Of a DNA stretch of 64,000 nucleotides, positions 23,861 through 35,331 are shown piece by piece (within the stretch, counting starts at the first letter, position 1; the number at the start of each line of letters is the position of its first letter). The notes below the pieces were generated by a model. The model worked only from the letters and a program-made list of their open reading frames with translations. It searched no databases and had not been told where the DNA came from. Made by a program: the position numbers and the translations under genes. This DNA is from Bidens hawaiensis (lineage: Eukaryota > Streptophyta > Magnoliopsida > Asterales > Asteraceae): NCBI GenBank assembly GCA_021521415.1, contig JAIQDT010003569.1, positions 210,241-274,240 on the forward strand, in the 5' to 3' direction.

Positions 23861-25241
23861 GGAGTTGATGATCCGATAGAGATAAACGAGAAAGTTCGGA
23901 ATGAACAGTTGCTTTTTGTTTCAACCGCACCGTGGTATGCTCACTATGTTAATTATTTGGCCACGGGTGCAATTCCGGAATATTGTTCCAAGAAAAGGAG
24001 GCAACAATTCATGGCCCAAGTCAAGCAATACATTTGGGATGAACCGGATCTTTTCAAGGTTGGAGCCGACCAATTTGTTAGAAGATGTGTACCCGAGAAT
24101 GAAGTGTAAGAGATTTTGAAACACGCACATTCGTCGGCACGTGGGGGCCATTTTAGTGGTTCTAAAACGGGATATAAGGTACTTATATGTGGGTTTTATT
24201 GGCCAACGATTTTTAAGGATGCTAATGAATATGCTCTGCATTGTTTAAATTGCCAAAGAAGGGGGGATATTAAAAAGGAATGAAATGCCTTTACAACCCA
24301 TTGTGGTTGTTGACATTTTTGATGTGTGGGGCATAGATTTCATGGGCCTGTTTCCAAACTCATGCGGGTACCTTTACATTCTTTTTGCGGTTGATTATGT
24401 GTCAAAGTGGGTCGAAGCGGTTGCAACAAGAACTACTGATCATTCCGTGGTGTGTAAGTTTGTTCAATCCAACATTTTCTCAAGATTTGGGATTCCTAGA
24501 GTTATCATAAGTGATGGTGGATCGCATTTCAAGAACTTTGCATCTGGAAAATTGTTTAAGCGTTATGGTGTTAATAACCGAATTGCAACGCCTTATCATC
24601 CTCAAACAAGTGGCCAAGTTGAAGTTTCTAATCGACAAATTAAAGAAATCTTAATGAAGACGGTTTGGGTTGATAGAAAAGATTGGTCGATTATGTTGGA
24701 TGATGCATTGTGGGCTTATCGCACGGCCTACAAGACACCGATTGGTATCACTCCTTATCTGTTGGTGTATGGGAAGGGTTGTCATTTGCCAATGGAAGTA
24801 GCTCATCGGGCGTTATGGGCAATTAAAAATGTCAATATGGATTACAATGAAGCCGGTGAGTTGAGGAAGTTGAAATTGAACGAGTTGGAAGAAATCCGGG
24901 ATGAGGTGTATGAATGTGCTTCGAATTACAAAGAGAAATTGAAGAGGGTGCATGATGCTAAGATACGGAAACGAACATTTGAGGTTGGGTAAAAAGTGTG
25001 GCTTTATAATTTAAGACTCAAATTGTTTTTCGGAAAGCTTAAAAGCAAATGGATGGGCCCGTATGTCATCACAAGAGTCGGTAGGTTTGGTGATGTGGAG
25101 ATTGAAGACCCGCAAGGTCAAAGTAAACAAGTTGTGAATGGACATCGCCTCAAGCCATACCTAGAAGGGAAGGATGTGAATATGCTTGAAAATGACAAGG
25201 TGAGTTTCCTCTTAAGCTCACCGGATGGTTCCATCGCATAA
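23861..25241 (+). pseudogene. pol: Athila-like integrase, nearly complete
   Basis: 23840-24109 leads into an HHCC zinc-binding region (24119-24260, with HCLNCQRR), broken by a TAA at 24107 and a frameshift at a G run near 24262. The 235-codon segment 24285-24992 contains the catalytic core with DFMG, SDGG and GQVEVSNRQ; counting residues gives D18, D77 and E113, the D-D35-E spacing. Another TAA at 24990 precedes a C-terminal part (24996-25241) with KLKSKWMGPYVI, the GPY/F-type motif. No chromodomain follows, in agreement with Athila. Confidence 0.9.
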
Positions 25242-25469
25242 AGGTCTAGGTATGTTGTATAGTGTAAATAGCTTTTGTTAAAATTTATTTTTAAAATTAC
25301 CTTTCTTGTTGAGAGTGTGTTCGAGTCAAGTGTGGGGAAATTCTTAGGAATTTCTTTACCGAGTTGAGGAAAACTCGGGATTTTCATAGGGGGTAGGGTA
25401 ATTTTTATTTTTGTTTTGTAAATGCTTCCGGTTTATTTCTTACTTTTGAATTGTGAAAAAAAAAATGTA
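25242..25469 (+). other. Post-integrase untranslated segment
   Basis: There is no coding signal. The stretch lies between the integrase end and the palindromic cluster, and includes a short poly-A run at 25457-25465. Confidence 0.4.
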
Positions 25470-25690
25470 GGTACACCGTGGACCACGGTGTTGACCGTGG
25501 CCCACGGTCAACTCAATGTAGGCCACGGTGCATCGAGATCCCACAGTACGGTGTCTTCTGTCCACTTTGGTTCAGTTCAACCGTGGACCAAGGTGTAGAC
25601 CGTGGCCCACGGTCAGGCTCGTTTAAATTGTTGACCTTGGTCAACCATGGACCACAGTTCGCACCGTGGCCCATGGTGCGGCGCTTCCTA
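25470..25690 (+). repeat. Palindromic ACCGTGG-N-CCACGGT cluster in the internal region
   Basis: At least six copies or near-copies of ACCGTGGACCACGGT or ACCGTGGCCCACGGT are spaced over ~200 bp. The same palindromes occur in every LTR-A copy (for example 8995-9105). Their presence both in the LTR and far downstream of integrase within one element suggests a functional or replication-related role. Confidence 0.85.
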
Positions 25691-25699
25691 GTGCACTTC

Positions 25700-26318
25700 G
25701 ACGGGCTATGAAGGTAACAATAGAGTTTTAATCTTTATTTTACATCACATATTAGCTAGTTATCCTACCAACCACTTTCTCCATCTTCATAAACTCTCTT
25801 TAACCCTATTTCCACCATTACATCTCTCTCAATTAACCATCAAAACCTTAGATTGTTAAACCTACTGTGAGGGGATTTGTGAAAGGATCACCCTAGTTCC
25901 TTTCATTCCTAAGTTTTATTCCGATTGTGAAGGTTTGGGTTCCGAAAATTTCAAAGATTTTGGGGGTTTCTTGTTTTTTTGTGAAAAAAATACTCAGTTA
26001 GCATCTTAAACAAACAACAAAGGTATGTTCTTTGTCAACTCTTTGAATACATGGCAACAACTGTTATGGTAGTATTGATTTGAGCATACACACTTGATTG
26101 TTAGTTGTAATGGTTATACATTGTAGTTGTGGATAATAGGTAAATGCTTGAAATTTATGATTTTACATTGAAAAGCTGAAAAATTAAGTGTTTATTGGAG
26201 TTTTGAGATATTGGTGAAGTGAATAATGAGTTGATTATCCACAACTATGGAAACGAGCAAGTGTGGGGAGGAACATATTGAATTAACTTGGTTTGTTTTT
26301 GGTGATTTATGTGTGTAG
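25700..26318 (+). other. Internal untranslated region before the third ORF
   Basis: The stretch is AT-rich, with no coding frame. A TTTGTGTGTAG tract ends at about 26319, just before the third ORF, so a spliced leader is possible. No more can be supported. Confidence 0.35.
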
Positions 26319-26719
26319 ATGGAAGAACTTCAGATAAAGAAAAGGGAAAGGCTACAACAACTAGTGGCCGGGCTGCTCAAGCCAAGAGACAACGGTTGCG
26401 AGAGGAACAAGAACAAGTGCGAGTGGCAATTCCAAAACCCGACTGGAGAGGTGGGGTATTGTCGAGTTAAGCTGCAGAATGGCAACCGGAGTTGTTTAGA
26501 GATAAGCTGAGCAGTTTGAGAGAGAGGATGGAAGCGTTTATGTGTGAGAAAGAAGTGACAGATGCAGGTTTTGAAGCGTTTGGCGTGTTTAAAATATTTG
26601 AACCATTAGGGTGGGAAGCTGCCCTTCAATATTATGATGGAGAGAGCACTACGTTGTATGATAGGGAGATTGAGGAATGGGTATTTACCTTGAGGTGCCC
26701 ACCATTTAAGAAGGGTTCA
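26319..26719 (+). pseudogene. Third ORF of the Athila-like element, part 1
   Basis: The frame opens with a basic, Gln/Arg-rich stretch and continues (from 26492) with FRDKLSSLRERMEAFMCEKE and FEPLGWEAALQYYDGE. This matches the style of the extra ORF after integrase in Athila elements, usually annotated as a putative plant transposon protein or env-like ORF. It is interrupted in frame by the solo LTR at 26720. Its function is unknown. Confidence 0.65.
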
Positions 26720-28746
26720 TGTAACGCCCGCAAATTTTCGTTAAAAGGATCTATGTGTTGTAGAGTTTGTATTTTTACTGAGACTTGATCTGGCCTTCCT
26801 CAGGGACCTCTTTGTCTTTCTTGTAAAATTTTTATAACATAAACCCTAACTTGCTTCCATCCTCCTAATCTCCGATCGGCTGCCATGGGAGGGTCTCCTC
26901 CTCGATTTACGTGCAGGTTTTAGCCATTCTCCGGCCTCCCGAGTCTAATTCAAGGTCGGTTCTATCATCATACAACTCTTTTTCACCATTAAAACCTTTG
27001 TTGAACATGTTAGGGTTGAGTTTTGATTATAACAATTTCTGACAGATTCGTACTCGTTTATTGCTCGGTCTGTAACTCGATGAAAATATATTGTTTTTGA
27101 TCGATTCTTGTTTCTATGATATTCTACTTTGAGTCTAGTTTCCAGAAAGGTATAATACGTAATTTTTGGACGAGATTTGAATACTTTTTATGATTTTATA
27201 AGATCGAGTGTCAAAGCTGATGCGGGATGACGGATTCTGGTCTGTCTTCCCGACATCATAACCCTTTTTTGACAAGTCTAAATTGGTTGGTTCCACTTCT
27301 GGAAGTTAATATTTTGAGTTAGGAACCAAACCCAATTGGAATCGTTTAATTTGGCTGGGTAATGAATTTTATAAAAATAAAACCATTTTGTTGCGCACTG
27401 AAATAGCTGCACATACCTTTCTGTTTTGGAGGAATTTTTATGATTTTGTGTCCACTAGAAAAATATAATAAAAATATTTTTATAAACTTAAGATATTTAT
27501 GCAACTCTGGTAAAAATTTAATAATTTAATTCCATGGTTTTCCTATGTAATAAAATACATCTTTGTATGCTAAAATCTGCATGTTATATTCGTTATTGAT
27601 CGATAAGTTCGTTTTAGGCTTAACCGGTGGCTGCCTTTTCTCACATCTTTCGGGGCTGTTATAATTGAAGTTCGTGCTCTGTCATCTTCTTAGGTATGTA
27701 TAGTGTAATATACTTTAGTATCATGAGTTTTGGCATTCGTTAGGTTGGTCAACTGTTGATGAAGTGAAAACTAGGTTTCGGTTGTCTAGTTTGTCAATTG
27801 TTGCTTCTAGCGCGTTGTTTGAGGGAATTAACAACCAATTCGGATGTTGTAGCCTCGGTATGATTTGTTGTCTGTGAAAAACTATATTTTTATGTTATTG
27901 GGGCTAAATTGGTTGTCGGTTACTCAAACGGGTCGGTACGGCGCAAATTCGCGTTTATTGGTAATTTGTGCATCGTGCTTGCGAATTACCGACCCATCCA
28001 ACTCGTGTAGCGTCGTGTGGACTTGTTGGCTGTGATTTTACTAAATTTGGTCCACACGGGGCTGAGTCGGTATCTAAGTGCATAAACAACCTGTTAACGC
28101 GCGTATTCGATAAAGTCAACAATTTTCGGGGGTAAATTGGGAACCCTTTGTCCCCAGGATTAACTAAGGGTGGTTTTGGTAAATACATGGCCTCAGGGGC
28201 TGATGTAATTGAATTTGGTAATGTCAAGGCTTTAGGTCAGTCAAATCATGTTAGAACGTCTCGTAGGATAAACGAGTCGGTATGTTTAGTTAGTAATCTT
28301 TGTGTGCAATTCGACAGGCTTGTAAACTGTGGATTGGCTTTGAAGTTCTCGAACTCTTTGGTGTTTGTGTGGCTCGTTTCAGGTGAGTTCATGATGCCCC
28401 TTTTAAATCTTTTTACGTTTTGGGCTAGCATACATACCGTAATATAATTTTACACGATTTTACTCGTTACAACTATTTGGATGGTATTACATAGCCTTAC
28501 TTGTATTTGTGCATTTATAAAACTATGAGTGGACTATATTCTATGCCTTAGGATATTTTAGACTCTTTATGGTCATATATTCCTTAAGGTTATTTACCTG
28601 ATTATGGTCTAGACTCGATGATGTTAATAGGCTTGGTAGTAATTGAATACGAGTAGACCTATTTACTTAGTTCATGTATTGGACTAATTATTATATATTA
28701 TCTTATGGCCCGTAGGCTCACTTGTAATTTGGAATGTCTTGGGATG

Positions 28747-28748
<2 letters not shown>

Positions 28749-28786
<38 letters not shown>

Positions 28787-28806
28787 GGAGGTATGTATGT
28801 ATGTAT
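28749..28806. repeat. TA and GTAT microsatellites
   Basis: (TA)n is followed by (GTAT)n with one GGAG interruption, within the solo LTR. Confidence 0.9.
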
Positions 28807-28904
28807 GAGTATGTGTTACCTTATAGCCTACGGTTGTGTGATGATATTTAGTTCCTTGTGACTAAGAATGATGTGAGTAGGCTTATTGATGTGTGTGTGC
28901 ATGG

Positions 28905-29345
28905 TGATCACGGCCGGGTCAAATATATTACTCGGGTTTTCAAATCCCGTGGTAGAGAGGCCCGTGTGGCGTCATCATCATTTTGGCGGGTCAAATATAT
29001 TACTCGGGTTTTAAAATCCTGTGGTGAAGAGGCCCGTTGTATGTTGAGCCGTGATCGGGTCAAATATATTACTCTGGTTGTACCCGTGGTGGAGAGGCCC
29101 GTATCACGTGCTTGGATGTGTGAGCCGAGATCGGGTCAAATATATTACTCGGGTGGTACCCGTGGTGGAGAGGCCCGAATCACGTGCTTGGATGTGTAAG
29201 CTGTGACTGAGTCAAATATATTACTCGGGTTTGACCCGTGGCGGAGAGGCTCGTGTCACATGCTTAGGTCTTACCGCGTCCGGGTTAAATATGTTACTCG
29301 AGTCTTGACTCGTGGTGGAGAGGCTCGTGTACGTGTGTTCGACGA
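28905..29345 (+). repeat. ~80-bp tandem repeats inside LTR C
   Basis: Six imperfect units each contain GGTCAAATATATTACTCGGG and a GTGGTGGAGAGGCCCG block; they match the array at 1-330. The 113-codon ORF over this array is repetitive and is not a gene. Confidence 0.88.
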
Positions 29346-29775
29346 TGAATGTATTATTTGGTGAATTATATTAATTATTTTATTATTATCCCCTCTATTG
29401 TTTAGAATTATATGTTTTGAAATAAAGTATGAAATATTGTTTATGAAAACCTGAACTCACTCAGCTTTAGCTGACTTTGTGTGTATGTTAGTTTGACTTT
29501 CAGGTTAAGGATTGGAGGTTACCGCTTGGACGTGCTGGAGACTACTCGGAAGGTTGAAGGCATTTATGGTCAAGGATTTCAAATAAAACGGATATTTTAT
29601 TTACATTCGATTTTGGACACTTGTACCCGTGTTTGGGACTTTTAATACTTAAACTTTTTCCGCTGTTATTCACTCTGAACTGGTTTTAAATACAAAGAAT
29701 TGTTTGGTTTTAAATTTTTGTGAAATTGTGGATGTGATTACCAACTGTAGGATTCCCGGGATTCGAGGTCTTACA

Positions 29776-30290
29776 GTTCAGATATGAAGTTAATTGGTAC
29801 CGTGGGAGGAACACAAGTAGTGATGTCCTTTGAGACACTTAATAAAATTGCCCTATTCGATAGCAAGCCGTCCAATTCATATGTCTATCCATCGGTTAAA
29901 GATTTGTTTGACAATTCTGAAAAACATCCACAGTGGTTTAATATGTTATCGTCTATTTTGGAAGGAGGTAGGGGTATAGGTTCAAATTTTAGAAGGAGGG
30001 AGTTGAAGGTTGAAGCTCAGTTGTTAATGACAATATGTTTATCAACGTGGTGCCCCGTCCGAGTGATATTTCAGTGGTAAGAAACAATGATATTCTTGTT
30101 TTGTCTGCATTGATGTGTGGCAAGACGTTAATTTCCTTTCGCTACTTAGCCATGCTTAACATATGGATAAGTCGAGAAAGCAACAAAAGGAAGTTAATAC
30201 CCCATTGCCGATTGATCACAGCGATATTGAAGCTTCATGGCGCCATTCCAGCAGGCGCAGTTGGGATGAAGAAGACATTCAAGGAATAGA
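29776..30290 (+). pseudogene. Third ORF of the Athila-like element, part 2
   Basis: This resumes directly after the solo LTR: MKLIGTVGGTQVVMSFETLN, then FDNSEKHPQWFNMLSSILEG, a frameshift near 30035, and a segment with ISFRYLAMLNIWISRE ending at 30289. Length and style fit the putative plant transposon protein domain. A frameshift and the LTR insertion disable it. Confidence 0.65.
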
Positions 30291-30326
30291 AGTTGGATGA
30301 GTTGGGTCCGGGATAACTAAGTAAAC

Positions 30327-30352
30327 CTGCGTAACACACGGCTAAAAGCTAG
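30327..30352 (+). mobile_element. Helitron 3' terminus
   Basis: CTGCGT AAC ACACGG (30327-30341) can pair with one C-A mismatch, then CTAAAAG, then CTAG at 30349-30352 followed by T. The order and spacing are those of Helitron 3' ends, here on the plus strand, abutting the remnant of the Athila element. Confidence 0.6.
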
Positions 30353-30589
30353 TTAATAATATTCTTGATGCACGCACGTCTTCATTTTGTTTAAACGGTA
30401 TGTATTTTAACTACGGGTGATAATAAATAAAAACAACAAATAATTACAAACATTTCTATCCATACAACATAATTATGAATCGCAATAATGGTATTGTAAA
30501 ATTTAATAATATTAATCCAAGATCATAGTATATAAACAGTCCGGCTCAAAATAATAACATCTACCATTGGAGACCGGATTCGACTGGGG

Positions 30590-31110
30590 AGACCCATCGG
30601 GCAAGTTTTTGGTTCGGAATATAAAAAGCATTTTGATTGGAAAACTTTGGTTAGGCCCGTTCCAGTCTTTGATTGGAACAGCTGGACCCCTAAGAAAGTG
30701 AGGATTGTTGCTTGGAGGACGATTCTCAATCGTTTTTCTGACGCAAGACGCTTTGGCGAGGAGAATATTCCAATAAGCTCTTTGGTTTGCCCGACTTGTA
30801 GCAGGGACGATGAGTAGGTTGATCATGTATTTATTTCGTGCGAAGCAGCCCAAGAGGTGTGGTGCTTGATCTCCCAATTGCGCAACGTACCCTCGATTTA
30901 TGCCCTTTAGTGTCCAGGATTTGGTGGAGTTACATTCATATTCCTTATTCCCTTAAGATGAAGCTAAAGTATTTCATGTGGTTTGCTCGGTTACGATGTG
31001 ATTTTTTTGGAAGAAGCAAAACGCGTTAGTTCATAATGGGACTCTGATTCAGATATACTTGATCGAAAAGATAAAATATATCGGTTTCCTTTGGATTAAG
31101 GACACCTGAG
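30590..31110 (+). pseudogene. LINE-derived reverse-transcriptase zinc-binding domain fragment
   Basis: One plus-strand frame reads NSWTPKKVRIVAWRTILN, then CPTCSRDDE, a stop, and DHVFISCEAAQEVWCLIS. This is the zf-RVT domain found at the C-terminus of plant L1-type LINE ORF2 proteins, with the CX2C...HX4C residues retained. It has stops near 30817 and 30908 and no upstream RT core, so it is an isolated remnant. The 121-codon minus-strand ORF over the same bases is a shadow. Confidence 0.75.
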
Positions 31111-31660
31111 GAACCGACCCGTAAAACCCGTAACCCAAAGGTACAACCCGAATAACCCCTATGGTCAATTCTATTGGCAAGGTTATTTGTTGTTTTTAGT
31201 TTATTTGTTTTCTAGTGTCACATAATTGTTTGCAATGTTTGTTTTTATTTTAATAGTAGTATTTTCTTCAAACGCGTTGAAAAGGAAACACGATTTGATT
31301 GACATTTGAAAATTTTGTAAAAAACATGAGTTAGAAGAGTGTTATATTTAGGATATCATAGAAGATAAAAACAAGAAAACATCCGAACTTCATTTATTAG
31401 AGTGTAGATTAGGAGGTCTAAGGGTTCAAAACTCTATGCTATGTAACAATTGACTATTATAAAAAAAATTCCAACTTCATTTATAGTTGCTCGCAACATC
31501 CATTTCGAGACATACAAAACACAACCAATTTCGTCATGTACAATTTGAAACACTAAAGAATGCATCCACTCCAATGACATCGGCATTTCCTTTGATACAA
31601 TTTGATAAAAGGATGCATCCACTCCTTTTCATTTGGTAAAATTTGATATTATTAATAGGA
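31111..31660. other. Gene-free stretch
   Basis: A short run of ACCCGTAA/AACCCG-like phrases lies at 31118-31160. Otherwise it is AT-rich, with no coding signal or clear repeat. Confidence 0.4.
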
Positions 31661-32407
31661 AAGTCGATATGAATACGGTGTTTTGAGACGTGTAACATTA
31701 CACGTAAAACCAATTAAAACTATATAGTTTTGGTTAATACCCCCTCATTTAACTAAAATATCTTCCCCTTTTATGATAGTCTTTATATAGTAATCTTGAA
31801 TGTTTAAAACATTTTTTTCCTTAAGTTTACCTAAATTCTACTACAAAACATAACTCAGTCTTTAATCCTTCGGATCAGCTCGTACATAATTAGTTTGACG
31901 TTCTTGAATTGTTCTATTTTTCATTTGAATATATTTTTAATGTATTCACAATGAGGTTATATATAATAGTTCAATATAATGAATAAATGAAAAACATATC
32001 TATACAATAAATATAAAAGAAACATCATATTCGCAATGATGTCTTAGATAATACTTCAATTAAAATAAATGGAAATCAAATTTGATGAATAAAAACATTA
32101 AAATTCCATCTTAATAAACCTGCAAAAACTTTGTTCTTTTTTTAAATACTTAATAGCCAAATTAATTATTTTGCTATTAAGACATTGAATTTGTGGAATG
32201 AAACTGCAAACAAAATTATAAATTCATAATCAAAAGAGTTGACATGTTTAAAGCGAAAAAATTGGACGAGTAGTAAATCAAGATATGAAATTTTCGTAAA
32301 TATTGAAAGGCTTTTTATTAAAAAGAGGTTTTTAATCAAAACTACGTAGTTTTAATTGGTTTTATGTGTAAGGTTATACGTCTTACAGCACCGTATTCAT
32401 TTCCCCG
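31661..32407. mobile_element. MITE with ~70-bp terminal inverted repeats
   Basis: The left end (31670-31735, with TGAATACGGTG and ACCAATTAAAACTA) is mirrored by the right end (32335-32402, with TAGTTTTAATTGGT and CACCGTATTCA). The arms pair over about 70 bp with some mismatches. The interior is AT-rich and non-coding. Exact ends and target duplication could not be fixed. Confidence 0.7.
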
Positions 32408-32479
32408 TTATGTAAGGTTTGATAATTTTGTCAAATGCTAGATACTCCATCATTCATGTGAAACTAAAATTGTGAATAG

Positions 32480-32508
32480 CTAGCAAGGTTATCCGTGCGT
32501 TGCTGCGG
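32480..32508 (-). mobile_element. Helitron 3' terminus, minus strand
   Basis: On the minus strand a hairpin-forming CCGCAGCAACGCACGG (32493-32508) is followed by nine bases and CTAG (32480-32483). The stem is eroded. A 5' end was not found. Confidence 0.5.
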
Positions 32509-32798
32509 TGTTTTTTTGCGCTTAGGTGTTTTTTTTGCGCTTGGTTACTAATATCATTTTTTTTGATGAGATACGTGTTTCACTCAAATAACGTATATAA
32601 TAGTTATATATATTAGTTGACAAAATTCAATAAATTGATATTAAATTCACTTAAAAGATGGATTTGATTCATAAGCATTTATATGTCTGAAAATAAAACA
32701 AACATGATAAGTGTTATATCCATAAAAATATAACCATTCTTTGATTAATATTTATTAATATGCAAAATAAATATAATTACTACAAAAATTGCTTCTTA

Positions 32799-33058
32799 GA
32801 GCATCTTCACCGGTAGGTTTTTGTTGACATGGCATGGGGCAAACAAAAGTAGGCGGGTGAAGACAAACGTTTGTGTTAGGTTTCGTTTGCATTCTCAAAC
32901 GTTTGGGAGGTGGGTTGTAGTGGCCCCACCACAATCACTACACACAAATCATATTTATTATATTGTTTACGGGCGAAGGAAAAGTGAGGTTTTTTTTATT
33001 GAAAAGTTTAGACTATGATGTGGCGATGAGATGGATGTTTGAATGGGTTTATGGATAG
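32799..33058. mobile_element. PIF/Harbinger-like MITE, probable
   Basis: GAGCATC at 32799-32805 is mirrored by GATGCTC near 33059. TTA lies immediately left and three bases beyond the right end, so the target duplication is not clean. The start GAGCATCTTCACCGG is typical of plant MITEs of this group. The 65-codon ORF inside is not a gene. Confidence 0.5.
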
Positions 33059-33065
33059 GGATGCT

Positions 33066-34811
33066 CGTGTTATAATATATATTTTTTTAATGGTTAAGAT
33101 GGCATGTGAACCTTAAATTTTGACTTAATCTAACAAATTTACACCGACCAACGACAAGTTATGCACCAAAAAAATAGAATTATTTTAACTTCATACTCAT
33201 ATCATAACATACTGGAAAACTTTATCATATAAAAATTTAAATATATAAAACTTAACGTTGTATTTTACTAAAAAAATAGTTCAATTCAATTAAGTTATCA
33301 AGTTGCAACTTATGCAATAAATCAAATAGATTATATAATCAAATAGATTATAACAACTTTATAATTTTATCAAATTCTATGATCAAACAAATTATTTGAT
33401 GGCCTTGGAGAAAAACGATGATCATGTATACCATAAACGAAAAAGCATATCCAATGGTTCATTAATATCCATGCAGAAATAAATAAAATTATCCGCACAT
33501 CATCCATTGCTCGACTGAGTGTCACTGCATGTGGCCGTTCAAGGCCTTCAAATGATACCGGTTATACAGAGTTTTCTGAACCGATTTCTTTATTTATTTT
33601 TGATTTTTCTGCTAGAAAGGGTATTTTATGCCACGCGGTAATGGTTAGCAACGATTTCTCGATGAAGTGATGGAACGTTTCAACTATTAGACGCTACACT
33701 TTTATACCATACCGGCTGGTAAGTGGTAACGATATTTAAGCATTTACATCGAAGGTTTTCCTGTGAAGCGACGGAATGGTTCAATTGTAGGAGGTGTTGA
33801 CAAAAGTTACAAACTTATGATGCAATGCTAATACATTCATATTCACTAACAAACATCTATCATATTCTTCTCAAAGGATGCACGAAGAATGATACGATTA
33901 ACCGAATTCTATCAATAGAATTAGAAAACATGAATAATAATGGCTTGTAACTGTAATGTTGAGTCGGACAATGTAACGTTCGGCCCCATGGTCGTCAACT
34001 GACACGATTTTGCCACGCTCTGACTATTCTATGCGTGGGCCATTATTCTTATTGTGTAGAGTGTCATCGCTACATGAAGATGTATTTATAGGTTTTGGAA
34101 TGTTGACGATTACTGGTTATTACGGTTATAAAGTGGTTATCGGCCAATGAAGGACACCACGGTTGCTGTCATCGCTACATGAAGGACACGACGGTTAATC
34201 AAATCATTTAAAATAATTATTAATGCCTTGTAATTGCAATGGATAGTGACTTACATGGTTAAAATAAAATTTGTAAATAAAAGAAAAAGAAAGAAAAGAA
34301 GTTGTGGCAGTTTAAGAGATGGATACATAGTTTCAATTAATTATAATATTAAAAAAATCGAAGGAAAAAGAGGCGAGGTAATTTAAAATATATATATATA
34401 TATATAAAGAATGATGAAACATGAAAAGGATAAATATAAAAGGTAAATTATTTTTTTCCCTCCCAATTCTAAATGTAGTTGAGATAATAAGCCAGTAAAG
34501 AATTTTGATAAACATAGCCAAGAGTTAAGAATTTTAAATTATCTAATTAATATAATTGAGAAGTTTGATGCCACAAATAAATTGTTTTTTAAGATTAAGA
34601 TTTACTTCTTGAATGAAATCATAATATAATTCGTTGGTAGTGTGATCTTTGTGGATATCTTTAAGTCAACTGCTAGTGGTGACTTTTTCAAGGTTCATTA
34701 ACCGTGTGTTATTGATAACCATTTGGTTTCATTAACCGTTTGTTATTGATAACCATTTGTTTACGTTTATGTCTTATACTCTTGGTCAGTCGAGTTGGAT
34801 TTAGCTTCGAC
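33066..34811. other. Gene-free AT-rich stretch
   Basis: No coding frame is supported. A block near 33960-34200 has short direct repeats such as CATCGCTACATGAAG (at about 34066 and 34161). A TA tract lies at 34388-34406. Confidence 0.4.
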
Positions 34812-34987
34812 TAGGGATGCCAACAACAGAGCCGCTGGCGACTTACTCGAACTCTGATCGATAAAAGCTCAAAAGGAGTCGAGTTTTTTTAGGCTTGAGC
34901 CAAGCCCAAGTTTAAAATAAAGCTCGTTCAGTTATCGTGTTTGAGTAGAGCCTAGTCGGGCAACTCGTTTACACCCCAGCACCCCTA
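34812..34987. mobile_element. Short hAT MITE
   Basis: The 176-bp element runs from TAGGGATG to CACCCCTA, giving 8-bp inverted ends with one mismatch. It is flanked by GCTTCGAC (34804-34811) and GTTTCGAC (34988-34995), an 8-bp duplication with one C/T difference, as expected for hAT. The ends match those of the two hAT elements at 62186 and 62457. Confidence 0.8.
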
Positions 34988-35204
34988 GTTTCGACCGGGC
35001 CTAAGCTTTTCAGAACCGGACACAAAATAACTTAAATAAGCCCAAAAATATTGTACCCACGTGCTGTCGTTATTGAGTTACCAAAACAAAACAAAAAAAT
35101 AATATAAAAACCTTAAGAAAAGAAATGATTTGACAGTGGCACAGATATAAGAGGAAGGGGGTGAAGAACATGAGAGAAACCAACGAAAACCTGACAGCCA
35201 AAGA

Positions 35205-35331
35205 TTTTTTTTTTTTGAATATTTAAGTTTGTCTTCTACTATTTACAATAAACCGCCATTACCAGGGATCGAACCCTGGACCTCTCACCCAAAGGCCTAA
35301 GCCTTTACCATCCCACCAAAGTGGAGATGGC
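35205..35331 (-). mobile_element. tRNA-derived SINE with 22-bp target duplication
   Basis: Read on the minus strand, the insert starts GCCATCTCCACTTTGGTGGG, contains a pol III B box (GGTTCGATCCC, plus-strand 35265-35275) and an A-box-like TGGTGGGATGG (about 35309-35319), and ends in a poly-A tail (T run at 35205-35216). The flanking host sequence ACGAAAACCTGACAGCCAAA is duplicated at 35183 and 35332 (22 nt including the following GA). This is a complete, fairly young SINE. Confidence 0.85.

Larger units (their letters stand above)
26720..29775 (+). mobile_element. Solo LTR (3,056 bp), family C, TSD GTTCA
   Basis: The sequence starts TGTAACGCCCGC and ends GGTCTTACA, with GTTCA at 26715-26719 and 29776-29780. 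No internal region is present. It contains TA and GTAT microsatellites (28749-28806), the ~80-bp tandem repeats (28905-29345) and the shared stem-loop (29461-29474). The 90-99 codon ORFs on both strands around 27955-28447 overlap each other and resemble no known protein. Confidence 0.92.
16134..30348 (+). mobile_element. Athila-like Ty3/gypsy retrotransposon, degraded, 3' LTR missing
   Basis: The order is 5' LTR (16134-17281), tRNA-Asp primer site, gag, protease, reverse transcriptase/RNase H, integrase, a long untranslated stretch with palindromes, then a third ORF. This is the layout of the Athila lineage: no chromodomain, a FVDD-type RT motif and an extra ORF after integrase. Two solo LTRs are nested within it. 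No second copy of LTR A follows, and homology stops near 30,300, next to a Helitron 3' end, so the 3' end is lost. Multiple stops and frameshifts make it non-autonomous. Confidence 0.85.

Noticed and set aside
27955..28447. 90- to 99-codon ORFs on both strands
   Set aside because: They overlap each other inside a solo LTR and resemble no known family.
28858..29199. 113-codon ORF with internal amino-acid repeats
   Set aside because: It is the translation of the ~80-bp tandem repeats of LTR C, and is not maintained in the copy at 1-330.
35257..35290. tRNA-like pol III box on the minus strand, considered as a tRNA gene
   Set aside because: There is no full cloverleaf; the insert has a poly-A tail and a target duplication, so it is a SINE.
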